Shown one piece after another: positions 11,694 to 21,763 of a stretch of 64,000 bases of DNA. The stretch is taken from the NCBI GenBank assembly GCA_977006965.1, contig OZ345352.1, positions 1,922,001 to 1,986,000 on the forward strand. The letters run 5' to 3'. The number at the start of each line of letters is the position of its first letter. Position 1 is the first letter of the stretch. The position numbers and the translations under genes were made by a program. The notes under the pieces are model-generated. The model ran no database searches, was not told where the DNA came from, and saw nothing but the letters and a program-made list of their open reading frames with translations. Source of the DNA: Phymatolithon calcareum (lineage: Eukaryota; Rhodophyta; Florideophyceae; Hapalidiales).

Positions 11694-12640
11694 TTATTTG
11701 GACCCTCTGCACGCTCGAACAGCCTGGGAGACTAGATGCTGATCCCAAAATCGGCTGTTTACTTTCAAAAACAAAAGTGACTCGAAAAGCACGAGTTCAA
11801 GCCTGGAGCGTTGATCAGTAAGGACATACTTCGCAAGACTCCATAGTCGTTCTACTTCAGCAGTGGAAGTCAAAAGAAAATCACAATTGATGTACTCCTC
11901 TTCATGAGAACTGTCGTCTCCAGCAATAAGTATGTCTTCAATGCCATCAGGAGCAATCCGTTGCGGAATATGGTGATTCTCGACTAATTCATGCAACAAT
12001 CCTTGACAGGCACCACGTTCTTCAGCCGTCATAGTATGCGTCCTCCTTTGCTGTATTTTCACGACACTAGATTCAAAATGAAGATCTGACACAATGGCAC
12101 TGGTTGCAGAAATGTACTGAGTTCCGAGTCCGCAACCTCCAAGTGGGCTCTGATCGGTGTTAGGATAATCAATCTGGATAAGTCAATTCAGCATGGCTCG
12201 CCCCTTCGACAGGCGAATTCCCTTCTCCTGAAGTTTCTTAGTTACCTTGTTTATAACTTCAAACATGCGAGTGTACCTTTGCACACAACGTGCAAAGCTT
12301 GCACTATCATTAAGGATCATGTCACAGTCCGGATTGTTACTGATCTCAGAAAGCTGTGGCCAGTCCTAAGGAATCGTTCAAACATGTAAAACAATCCGGA
12401 CCAGCGAGTCTTGTTTGGCTGGAGAGGTTTCAGATCAGTGAGGTTTCTAAGAGCAGCAGCGCTCTTGATCTTGCGCTCGGCTTACAGCATAGTATCCTCC
12501 ATGCTTTCATTGACAGCTGACAGATGACTGCAATATGTAGGCAGGCGGTTTGCAAAACTAGCATCTTAGTAGACCGGCAGGTGAGGGTTGTCTGGAGATA
12601 GTCGCCAGGTGTCAGCAGAAGCATTCGTTTGTCTTAGTGG
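11694..12640 (-). pseudogene. hAT transposase remnant
   Basis: On the minus strand the downstream open part (11694-12092, 132 codons) holds the hAT C-terminal dimerisation region. It contains V-E-R-L-W-S-L-A-K-Y-V-L-T and F-E-S-L-L-F-L-K, the core of the hATC fold through which hAT transposases oligomerise. Upstream, in frames broken by stops, is N-K-T-R-W-S-G-L-F-Y-M (about 12400), matching the N-x-T-R-W-S motif of the catalytic domain. The BED finger and first catalytic Asp region are not found, so the gene is both truncated and frameshifted. Upstream sequence resembles the other hAT gene in this window (62.3-63.7 kb), indicating one broad family. Confidence 0.8.
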
Positions 12641-13633
12641 TAAACGTCAACAACAAAGAAGCAATTAATTGGAATTAATTGGAGAATGTTTACGGCAACA
12701 AATAAATTATTGCAATTATTCAGAGAAGAAAAATTAATAATTGGAATTGGAGGGTTTTCAAAAATTAAGTATTGCATTGCACTAATTGCAATTAATTTTT
12801 TTCCAATTAATTTTATCGCACCCCTGCTGCAATCGCAAACAATAGAATTGGCGCAACCCCTGGCCAGAGGACTTTAGCTTACAGAATATCACAAGAGCTG
12901 CCCCGTTACTCCAAGGTGAGGCTTTGGGAGCTCTCAAAATAAAATCATCAAATATCCCTCTCTCCTTGGCGATATGCCAAACCAAGATATCGAATCGGCC
13001 ATGACAAACTCTTCCGACCTCAGAATGTGGAATCAAATTAAGCCTTCTAGGCGTGCTAGCCTCGTAAGGGAGTACAGCAATCATCGTCATCATCTTATGT
13101 CCCAAGACATGGAACCCGGGTGTGAAAGGGTTAAAAAATTCCAAAAGGTTCTATTTGGCATAGCCATTAGTCTACTCCAGTGCTGCCCTGCCCACTTTCC
13201 AAACAGTGTCGCTGAGATGTCCGTTTGGACTTTCACTGCTGCTGTCGATACTAGCATTGTGTCGGGAGTTTTACGCGCGGCGTACTCATATGCTGGCCTG
13301 ATGAATGCTTTGATAAGGATGCATTTCTCTGTTCTGTATCCTTTCCTTGTCATGCCTAGGGTGCTCATGAGCCGGACTTTTGCGCCAGCGCTTTTGAATC
13401 ACTCCAGGAGTCGGTCGTAACGAATTCCGTTCTCGTCAATTGTCGCACCGAGATATTCTGCAGTGTGTCTTATTTGAACTTCCTCGTTTGCCAGAAGAAA
13501 CGATTGTCTTATCCTTCGACTTGGAGGTATGTCGGAGCACTTTCCGGTCGACCAAGTCATTCGATAGACATGTGCCCATTCGGGGCATTCATTGAGCAGA
13601 AGTGCTGCCTCCCAATCTGCAAGAAAAATTATT

Positions 13634-13700
13634 GCCTCTGAAGAAGAAGAAAGAATATTTTCATTAAAAAAGTTACCATCGCATGTCTGCCTCTGACTGA
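13634..13700 (-). mobile_element. LINE 3' tail with (TTC)n end
   Basis: The plus strand reads gaagaagaagaaag, an A/T stretch, then gttaccatcgcatg. This matches, on the minus strand, the 3' ends at 25618, 23603 and 37785. It is the terminal stem-loop, A/T-rich signal and (TTC)n tail of the LINE family that entered copy 2. The rest of this copy is not recognised. Confidence 0.55.
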
Positions 13701-14359
13701 TCTGTTTTTGCCCATCGCATCCTTACCTCCTTGCTAATCACTCTCGCCTTACAACACTTCCTACGCACTGACAGTCTCGTTTGCAGAGTTCAAAAACGAC
13801 GTCCATCAGACTTCCCGTTTGGGATAGAAGCCTGCGCTGCACCCCGACCCGAGGAGCAGCTGGAGGTTTTTGATTGGAGGACCACTCCTGCCGTCGAAAA
13901 TGGCATTGTTCAGTGGTGTTGCTTCTATGCCATGGGAATAAGTTATCAAAAAACTGAATTAGGATTCAGTGTTCAGTGCGTGGAGGAGACACAGATGCTG
14001 CTGCGGGCTCCACAATATCGCTGAAGTCCTCCCAACTTCCAGATCTTTGCGATAGACGTCCTGGAGCACCCATCGCGAGGAGAAATGGAACAAATACGCT
14101 TTGCGAATTTATTGAGCTCCTCTACAGAAAAATAGTTGCCCAGTCTACATGGAAAGCCACAAAGACTTCCTATGCTGATACTACTCGCTGTCCTCCAGCA
14201 TCACCTGCTATTCCCTAAACAGCGACTGTGTGAAAGCGTGTTCAACCTCAGGTGCACCTTTCATCTCACATGTCCATTTACTACCCACTACTTCCGTCCA
14301 CAAACCGATAAACTATATCACTTCGTCCAACCCAATTTAAAAGTCAAGAAAACATACTG
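13701..14359. other. Unassigned sequence
   Basis: Several short plus-strand frames (up to 97 codons at 13731-14024) are open, but none shows a known motif. No repeat partner was noticed in the window. Confidence 0.35.
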
Positions 14360-14842
14360 TACAGTACAACCTGTTTAACTGCAAACTCTGCAACTGAAAA
14401 AACTGTAAAACTGCAACGGAATGCCATTCCCGACCGAAAAAGCGCCTAAAAATAAACAAATTCTAGGATGCCTTGTAAACTCGCCAACTGCAAACCTCTC
14501 AAATGAGGGCATTTCTTTTTCGTTTATTTTTAAAGGTAACTTTCACATGACTGGTCCAAGTAGCCTTCACACAACATTACACTTGTTCGATCCCGCTCAA
14601 TATCTCAGAAACATTGCGACTTTTTTTCGCGACGGAAATGCCCAAACCAGTAGACTACGTCTCTATTGAGAAGAAGAAGCGCATTCTGGATGATTCGACC
14701 GCCCACGTGTCCACTTGCCGTAAGATATTTGTAAAGTGGCTGAGAAACAGTGTTATGATACCAACTTCAGAACTGAAAATCCTCTCTAACTGAAAACCAA
14801 CCACTTGTCCCGAACCTTTGCGGTTAGATAGGTTCGACTGTA
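14360..14842 (+). mobile_element. Pogo/Tigger-like DNA element remnant
   Basis: The left end (14360-14381, starting tacagtacaacctg) and the right end (14821-14842, ending ggttcgactgta) are inverted repeats matching at 17 of 22 positions. Both are bordered by TA, and the inner sequence has the repeated aactg spacing I associate with pogo/Tigger termini. A plus-strand frame of about 51 codons from 14638 (starting M-P-K-P-V-D-Y) has a helix-rich, basic start like a CENP-B-type DNA-binding domain, but it stops after V-M-I-P-T-S-E-L. The element is far too short to be autonomous. The left border of the tandem duplication lies inside it. Confidence 0.5.
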
Positions 14843-15188
14843 GCGCTGTCCTGTACTCATGGTGAGTGCTACATTACCGGGCAATAATCAAGATGTTGAA
14901 ACATATCTACAGCAGTGCAGAGGACGATCTACAAGAGTCCTATTATGTCTGTAACTGATTGCCTGGCAGTGTGCTGAAGTTGAGCAAGAGGAAGTCATCT
15001 GTCACTCCGTGCAGTAGTGTGACAGCATATGTCACACCGTGCCACGTAACTAATTGGGTCCTTCCGTCCCCGTCTCTATTTTAACAATCGATGCAACACC
15101 CACCGTTGCTCTGTAGTGCAGTACAGTCGGTATCATACAAGTACTGTACTGACTTTCCATTCAGAAAGCTTCCTATTTCAAATCCGCT

Positions 15189-15696
15189 AAGACCCGGGAC
15201 GTCGGTAAACTCGCCCATCGCGCTCCGGCGCACGCAAGACTGGGGACGCCAGTAACCCCCCGCGCGGATCGGCGGGCAGGCCGAGCGAGAGTATCCAGCA
15301 AACAATAGGATCATACGCGGCGCCCGGTGCCGCGCATGATGCAGAAAACAATAGTGTGGCACCGGGCGCGAAGATCGGCGCGGCACGCGGACCCGGGACG
15401 TCGGTAAACTTGCTTCGGCGCGGGAAACGACCTCGGACGTCATAAAATTTTCCTTTCCGCACGTTCACACGATACGATGCTCTGCGTGGCCATTGAAGTG
15501 AAATGATTTTCCCCCTCGAGATCTCTCCGTTGAGATCAGAGGTAGGTTTTCTAATTTTGCTGACTATAGCCGTTTTTATGCGAAATGGAGCCTCTGGGCT
15601 CTGAGTTGAGTCCTCGTGGCTCATCAAAAGTGTTGCCCCAAGCGTCTTCAGATGCGTTGGTAACACTATAATAAAAATCTCCACTTCTTCTTCTTC
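15189..15696 (+). mobile_element. Copy-1-specific insert ending in a LINE tail
   Basis: Copy 2 reads straight through (aatccgct then ctctgtac at about 25340-25356), whereas copy 1 carries about 508 extra bases. The last part (about 15470-15696) matches the 3' UTR of the LINE in copy 2: ccccctcgag, ggtaggtttt, then the stem gttgccccaagcgtc/gatgcgttggtaac, ataaaaat and cttcttcttctt. The first part is GC-rich and contains accc-gggacgtcggtaaac twice (about 15192 and 15391). No clear target duplication longer than a few bases is visible. Confidence 0.65.
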
Positions 15697-16457
15697 TCTG
15701 TACTATACAGCGTGTCCGATCCGTGCACTGAAAAAATTGTCGAGCTTACTGTAAATTCGATCCCTTTCGTGCACCGAAGGTGTATTTCTTGTCACGCCTC
15801 GACAGCTCAGTGTTCATCACAGCTTTCTTGTTGCCCACATCGCAGACGAGCCGCGTTCGGAGTGTACATACTGCGCATTGCTTGCGTAACACTGGCAATT
15901 TCAGAAATTTACTCGCCTCAAACAAGCGGCAACACAGAGAGACAATTTATTGGCAGAAGGCAGGAGCCTTTTCAAGGTCTTTCAAACAAAATATCGCACG
16001 CCATTGCAATGTGCTCTACTTGAAACCCAAAGAGTACCTGCGCTCAACGGCGAGAAAAAAAAATTATTTCTAAGAACACGCGAAAGCTAGACAGTCCAGG
16101 AAAAGATGCACAGAATCGAAAACTTGAGTTTGAGCCTGCGCTGCGCTGAGGGGAGTACACAAATGAGCTGCAAGTGGTGAGAACAAACCAACAAACCATA
16201 TTAAGATTGTTTACTTGCAAAGCCGTAGTCGACAAGTCGGGATCGAGCGGGACCGCTAACGCATACATTTTGCAAAGTGCCGATGCCGCATAAAAAAGTT
16301 CGAACACCCGCATGCCGATCAAGGACATTCTCCTCAACCGGGGTACACATCCTCCTGAACGCGGGGTCTATTAAGAGGAAGGTTTTCCGGAGTCCTCGAC
16401 GGAAGTTGCGGTGCTGGCGAATGCTAGCCCTTCGTTGCTGAGCATCGAGGTCATATT

Positions 16458-16479
16458 ACGGTATCCCCTGATATACCGT
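16458..16479. other. Perfect 7-bp hairpin conserved in both copies
   Basis: acggtat and ataccgt flank an 8-base loop. The same hairpin is at about 33260-33281 in copy 2. Function unknown. Confidence 0.5.
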
Positions 16480-16612
16480 GGGCGCTTTTCTTTACATCAT
16501 TCTATATCAGAGGATCTGTGAGCAACACTCAAAACATTCAAAATCGAGAACAGTCTCCCGGAGCTGCATGACATTCCGGATAATCGCTTATCTGCTCTCC
16601 GCGTAGAAATCT

Positions 16613-17029
16613 ATGTCACGGTCCTTCTCCGGCAGTGATTATAGAGTTCATTCTATCCGATTAACTCAAGCACATTGTATTAAACGTCATTCTTTGCATA
16701 ACTCAGTCTTCCTTATGTCCAGTTACCACCGTAGTTCCACAATCTCCGGTATTGGGCTTCAAAGTGTGCACGGTCTACAAGAGCAATTTTTGCTGGCCCT
16801 TAGGAAGAGCCACATGTCACACAACACAGTGACATCGAAGGTCAAGACGCATGCTTCCAGAGCGCAAAGAGTACATTGCACGAGAAACAGGCGAGAAATG
16901 AAGCACGAAAGTGAAAGGCTTGCTGTGTTGGAACCTTTGAACCAGTCACAACAGATAGTCAACCTGCACAAAGATGTGGGATCCTCAAAGAGCGTGCAGA
17001 AAGCAGAGAGGGGACTCGGGATGCCTTAA
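16613..17029 (+). other. Open frame in copy 1, probably not a gene
   Basis: This 138-codon frame has no recognised domain. In copy 2 (33415-33741) a single base change gives TAG after 108 codons. The neighbouring minus-strand frame (17374-17748) is shifted by an indel in copy 2 (34176-34547). The lack of frame conservation argues against coding. Confidence 0.3.
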
Positions 17030-17810
17030 TTTACTCCACCAAATGCGCTTGACTGACGTCAGAATCAAGCTTTTGTGACGTACCTGGACTAGTCGTGAAA
17101 GTCGCAGTCAATCTCGCTAACGATAGGATAGAATGGAAGAAACTTAGACACTCGAATCACTGCTAGCACCACTAGGGGAAATGGCAAAGTCAATGAATGA
17201 AATGGGTCATCAACACTTAAAGTTTACATTGTACAAAGATTCTAAGTAAAATTCTGACAGCATTACAAACTTATGCCTGCTTTTGTCAGGAACGGGATTC
17301 AAGTCAACGCGTACGCTCGAGGACCCTCCGACCTGTTCTTCGCACAGAATAATTGAAATGCATCTTCTTGAATTCAATCACTCATCCGCCCGACCTTCTG
17401 TTTCTTCTGCCAGCCTCCGAGATATATTCTGGAAGTTCCAGTACGGGTGGTTGAGGCGGGTCTTGCGGGTTCGAACAGGCGACAGAGGGTGAGGCTTTCG
17501 TAATAGGCATGATTGTGTGGAAGGTGCAATGAATGTGCTCTCAGCTTGGATTGACTAGAAGTTTTTTCTGGCAGATATACAGAACGGGGAGGGAGTGCAG
17601 CGTTTTGTAGCAGTTCCTTGGAGGGGGAAGCCAATGCTGGAGCTCTACAGGAGGAAGCGTGAGCTGGTCGTCCGGTGTATTTGCGCGTGACACAATTTCG
17701 ACGGGCTCGTCGAAAAGAGAGCACTCCAGTCCTGGTGAAGATGCACAAATTACAGAGCTACATTGTGGCGCATTCCCTCAAGTTGAGGTCACCTCTGCGC
17801 AGAAGACACG

Positions 17811-17880
17811 CATGACGGTGATTATTGTGTAAAAGATACCAATTCGTTTGCAGACGCATTGAGAAGCTTTCCAAGAGCCA
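17811..17880 (-). mobile_element. Degenerate LINE tail, copy 1
   Basis: gattattgtgtaaaagataccaa... followed by a gcagacgcattgag stem resembles the (TTC)n-tail LINE 3' end. In copy 2 the equivalent (34636-34700) still has the gaagaagaaa tract, and copy 1 has lost about 22 bases here. Because both copies carry it, it predates the duplication. Confidence 0.5.
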
Positions 17881-19126
17881 AGAAGCCTAGCAGTGGGCTG
17901 AGCTGCGACGTGATGGCAGCGCGGTTTGCAAACGGAACGCACGGCAGTGGAGCTGTGCGGCGTGATACGTAGTGGTCAGCGTGACGCCGATAGTCGACAC
18001 CGTCACGCAGGTGGTAGCTTGGCAACTCAGGTGACTTTCCATTCAGTTCACTAGTCGAGGCTTTTCGTGGTGCGACTGAGCAAAGGTAGATAGGTCACAA
18101 AAGGACTATTAAAATTACGGATACAAGGAATACAAGAGTGACATTTCGCAGTTGTTCGATTGGCGACACGGTGTCGGTTGCATCCAATTCACTGCTCGTG
18201 GTCCGTTTGTTAGTGTGCGATCGGGAACTCGGCAGGTGTAATATGCAAAAACAAGGTAAAGGTTACAGTAGTTACTATGTCTCCGTCGAGCATTGTGAGA
18301 GTCGGATTACATGCCGGTTCACATGCCAGTAATGTAAAGGTTTACTGTATCGATGTGATGAAGAGTAAACCGATGGATTTGCATCCGCTGATGCAGTAGG
18401 ACATGGGGCTCAACTGGCAATAAAATGTTTGATCGTTCGGCCCGTTGGTGTACACATTATCATACTCGTTTACAGTTCTCATTTTCTACATGCCAACAGA
18501 GTGCGGCTACGTGACATCCTCCTCGTACCGGCCCGAAGCGCAGGTGCAGGAGGGTTTTGAAGTGAGGCCCCCAAAATAGTTCTATCGTCGATTCCAATTA
18601 GTCTCGAGAGGCGTTCCGGGGCACGTCCCTCCTCCCCTGGGATCAACGTGATGCTCCACGAATTTTTTCTCACACCACCTCTTGTATATGTGTTCTTTCG
18701 AGCTAAACTATGAAACCAGACATCTAACACGAGCGAGGATCGTGCAAAGAACATCCCAGCCACCAACAAGCTCAGTAAAAACTTCGCTCTGTTTCCTGCG
18801 AACGGCCAATAAATAAGCGTTACATGCTGCCCTCGTCCTATCGAAGTGAACGACTTTACTTTCCCGAGCACTCTGTACAGAATTCGGGCGTGCACACTTG
18901 CGAACATTCGCTGCCATACTTGTTGCACTTCCAGTCAAAAATGAGGCCGATCAGCTTTGCTTCCAAGCAAGGAATATTTATAGACACTACAAGTGCGTTG
19001 TCGCTCACTAACCATATGAAGCTTTGGCACAGTGGGCATCTGTGTGCGCATAGCACGAGCATTTGAATAAAAGCACTATTGTGTACTTTTTAGCTGTACC
19101 GACAGCTGCGCCGATAATGCCTCTCT

Positions 19127-21742
19127 TTTCTTTCTTTATTGCAGAAAACGTTAGTATTAACATCCGAACTTACCCTCGAGCAAGTTCTCATTGTTCAAAA
19201 ATTGGAGTATCTCAATGGGTCTCTCCCTGCACAGATCTTCTACGGTTTTGTCGCGCACTCTTCCGATGAACCGTTTTCGAGATAGAATCCGGCCAGGACA
19301 GCGTAGGATCAGATGCTCCACGGTCTCCTTGGCGCCATATGGGCACATCTTACACACTGGATCGTAGAGTCGCGGTTCATCCTCATTGTGTCCATGGTGA
19401 AAGCTTGCTACAACTGGGCAACAATTCACTACGATCTGGTGAATTGTCACCTCGGCGCGTCTCAATGAGATGTTAAGATCTTTTGGAAGTGTTGGTAGGT
19501 CAAATGGTTTGCTTCTACAGGGTGGCTTGATAATAGATCGCGCCGCTTCCAAGGTAAGGGGTATCCCTTGGTGCAACACCAGACTCGATTCCAAAATTCC
19601 GCGTCTCGCCAGTTCATCAGCAGCCTCATTTTTCGGAACACCGCAGTGGCTCGGTATCCAGATGCACTCTATGTGAATCTCGTGCGACATGACTTGTTCC
19701 ATAAGACTCCATAATTTCCGCACCATCTCACCAAACATCCGGGGCTGTCCGTTGAGCGCATCTATGCAGCTTCTGCTGTCAGTGAACCATCTAATCGTGC
19801 TGCCGCGCGAGATCTGTAGATCTGATATTACCTGAAACGCATGGACGGCCGCATATGCCTCTGTGTCGAATGAAGAGCCCACAGCCCCAGCGGATAATGC
19901 TGCTTCCATAATCGTTTCTCCGTCGCGTATCACCAGAATTCCGGCTCCGCCGACTTGGAACGGGATGGTACGATACATGTCGAGTGAGTCACCATCCTCA
20001 TCGCGCACAATAACGCGCTGCTTCGAATTAGTCGGGGTTGCTGCGTAAGCATGCTCGTCTCCGTCGTCGTAGGCCAGGAGTATATCCGGGGGCCTGCCGT
20101 GTCGAGACTCAAACCGTTTCGCTACTTCGTAGTTCCCGCACTGGGTGGGGTTAAATTTCTTCAACGTCGCAATGTACCTGCCCTCATCCCATTTCACGGA
20201 GACGCGCTCTCCATGATTCAGGTCCCACACGTATTTGTGAGGTATTTCTCCGACACTTCCGTCCGTCCATACTTCGATCTCCGCGGGTTTTTCTGCGTTG
20301 CGCTCCGAAATAAAAGCTTCTGTTGGCAAGCGCTTTTCATCCGGCCCATTTTTTGCCGAAATGGGAGTCGCGTAGGTTTGAAATCTGCCACCGGAGCGAT
20401 CCTTCTGAATCGGTGGGGGAAGACCATTGCGTGGGAGTGCCAAGATCCCCTTTTCCGCCAGATGAAGGGTGCTCGAGTCCCGCCACGACCCTGTGCGCCT
20501 GGATTTCAGTTCGCGTGAGTTTGCCGTGAGAGCCACTGGAGTATCCGGTCGGAGTCGAAGTGCTTTGTCCATGATAAGGGTAGCATCCATCTCTCCGATA
20601 TCTCGAAGGCTGCGCATCCCAGTCAATGACCGAAGCTCGGCGATTTTCGTAGCTTTCAGGCAACCGCTCGCCGCTCGTGCAGCGTCGTTCCGCGCGACTT
20701 CCACTTGTTTGATGTGGGAATCGAATCCGTGTACAGCGAAGGCTGATGCACCGTACATCGCAGTTGGCTCGCAGTAGCTCTTTCGGAAAGCCTCCATCGT
20801 TGATGAATCCGCACCCCAGGATGTGCCGCTCAACGCGCGGATGAAACGAGTCTTCGATCGAAATTTCCGGCTCACTTCTCGGCAATGCACTTTGAAGCTC
20901 ATTCGTTGGTCGAAATAAACACCTAGGAACTTGTATGCGGTCACTGCGTCGATTTCCTCACCATCAATAGTGACGCTACCATCTACAATTTCTTGTGGTA
21001 ACCGTCCACCTGCAGAAAATCCTAGCACTTTGCATTTTCGAGCGTTCACATTGATTCGCAAATGGCCGCATAGACGGGAGAGTTTCTCGGCTGCTTCGTT
21101 GAGCTTTGAGATTACATCATCCCAAGTGATGCCGGTGGCATGGAAGCTGGTGTCGTCTGCGAAACTGAATTGAACCAGGTCGTCAAGACGTAAGTCTAAG
21201 TCCAATATGTACAAATTCCAAAGATTTGGTGACAACGAGCTTCCTTGGGGTAGTCCGCATCCTAGTACATGCGACCGTCCAACTGTGTGGATGTGTCTTC
21301 CCCGAGCTCGGCGATCCGCCAAGTAGGAATGCATCCAGCACATCATATTGGGTGGGCATTCCAGTTCCGCCATTTTAGCCAGTAGCGCAGGAATGACGAC
21401 TCGATCGTATGCAGCACTGAAATCCACGAATAGTGCTGCACATTTACGCCGGCGGGAGAATGCGTCTGCAGTGCATTGTGCCATGGCGGCGATATGCTCG
21501 TGCGTACTCCGAAATCGTCTAAATCCTGCTTGGGATGATGGGAGCTTCGATTCCACCCACTCTGATAGGCGCAGTCCGATTAGTCGTTCGGCAATACGGT
21601 TGACGATTGATGATAGCGAAATTGGTCTGAGGACATTTGGGTCATTCGGCTTGGGTATTCCGACGAGAAGCACCGTTCTCCATGCAACCGGTACAGTACC
21701 TTCGCGCCAGCTTCTGTTCACCAGGTCCAACAGACGGCCGGC
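19127..21742 (-). mobile_element. 5'-truncated LINE (RT plus RNase H) in copy 1
   Basis: Bounded by a perfect 12-bp target duplication taatgcctctct (19115-19126 and 21743-21754). The 3' end is on the left (minus strand) and finishes gcaataaagaaagaaaa. Copy 2 of the tandem repeat holds the empty site (taatgcctcacaatccgcc, about 35931-35950). The endonuclease and ORF1 are missing through 5' truncation. RNase H plus a C-terminal C-x2-C-x9-H-x4-C finger suggest the I/Jockey group. Confidence 0.92.
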
Positions 21743-21763
21743 TAATGCCTCTCTATCCGCCAT
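19157..21763 (-). CDS. LINE RT with RNase H carrying an inserted Tudor-like module
   Basis: Open frame of 868 codons. The first seven residues come from the flanking target DNA, so this is a truncated polyprotein, not a native start. The RT has R-P-I-S-L-S (46-51), F-V-D-F-S-A-A-Y-D (112-120), G-L-P-Q-G-S-S-L-S-P (170-179) and S-F-A-D-D (200-204). RNase H follows: W-T-D-G-S (499-503), D-T-E-A-Y (633-637), F-T-D-S-R (660-664), H-C-G and N-E-A-A-D-E-L (712-718). About 100 residues (roughly 505-603) separate the first Asp from G-G-A-G-I. They contain G-E-R-V-S-V-K-W-D-E-G-R-Y and L-A-Y-D-D-G-D-E-H, a Tudor-like signature. A zinc site C-K-M-C...H...C lies at 804-822. The frame has no stops, so it is young. 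Confidence 0.88.
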   Translation of the reverse strand: MADREALAGRLLDLVNRSWREGTVPVAWRTVLLVGIPKPNDPNVLRPISLSSIVNRIAERLIGLRLSEWVESKLPSSQAGFRRFRSTHEHIAAMAQCTADAFSRRRKCAALFVDFSAAYDRVVIPALLAKMAELECPPNMMCWMHSYLADRRARGRHIHTVGRSHVLGCGLPQGSSLSPNLWNLYILDLDLRLDDLVQFSFADDTSFHATGITWDDVISKLNEAAEKLSRLCGHLRINVNARKCKVLGFSAGGRLPQEIVDGSVTIDGEEIDAVTAYKFLGVYFDQRMSFKVHCREVSRKFRSKTRFIRALSGTSWGADSSTMEAFRKSYCEPTAMYGASAFAVHGFDSHIKQVEVARNDAARAASGCLKATKIAELRSLTGMRSLRDIGEMDATLIMDKALRLRPDTPVALTANSRELKSRRTGSWRDSSTLHLAEKGILALPRNGLPPPIQKDRSGGRFQTYATPISAKNGPDEKRLPTEAFISERNAEKPAEIEVWTDGSVGEIPHKYVWDLNHGERVSVKWDEGRYIATLKKFNPTQCGNYEVAKRFESRHGRPPDILLAYDDGDEHAYAATPTNSKQRVIVRDEDGDSLDMYRTIPFQVGGAGILVIRDGETIMEAALSAGAVGSSFDTEAYAAVHAFQVISDLQISRGSTIRWFTDSRSCIDALNGQPRMFGEMVRKLWSLMEQVMSHEIHIECIWIPSHCGVPKNEAADELARRGILESSLVLHQGIPLTLEAARSIIKPPCRSKPFDLPTLPKDLNISLRRAEVTIHQIVVNCCPVVASFHHGHNEDEPRLYDPVCKMCPYGAKETVEHLILRCPGRILSRKRFIGRVRDKTVEDLCRERPIEILQFLNNENLLEGKFGC

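Larger units (their letters stand above)
10483..12862 (-). mobile_element. hAT DNA transposon, 2380 bp
   Basis: The element is flanked by a perfect 8-bp target duplication gccagagg (10475-10482 and 12863-12870), the hallmark length of hAT. The ends form imperfect terminal inverted repeats beginning caggggttgcgccaattc, with the inner bases diverging. Subterminal regions are crowded with aattgcaatt-type motifs. Inside, on the minus strand, is a broken hAT transposase. The paralogous segment at 53890-53897 lacks the insertion and reads gccaatgg, giving an empty site. The A/T-rich block at 11430-11670 resembles the right subterminal region, so an inner element or rearrangement is possible. Confidence 0.85.
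10296..13625 (-). pseudogene. Second decayed LINE, interrupted by a hAT element
   Basis: Read on the minus strand from about 13620, the translation shows an RT-like patch with Y-L-G-A-T-I-D-E-N-G-I, then R-L-M-S-T and a thumb-like I-R-P-A-Y-E-Y segment (about 13290). Poorly conserved sequence follows to 12871. After the hAT element at 10483-12862 the same repeat continues to about 10296. A second copy of this segment at 53.09-53.96 kb supports one continuous repeat. Stops and frameshifts are present, the 5' end is truncated at about 13625, and a LINE tail of another family abuts it there. The LINE assignment of the 3' part rests on continuity alone. Confidence 0.55.

Noticed and set aside
16613-17029. 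138-codon frame present in both tandem copies as a possible conserved gene
   Set aside because: The copy at 33415 is cut to 108 codons by a nonsense change, and neighbouring frames are shifted by indels. Nucleotide identity alone explains the similarity.
17450-17485. gggttcgaac as a tRNA gene
   Set aside because: Only a T-loop-like decamer. No acceptor, D or anticodon arm can be paired around it.
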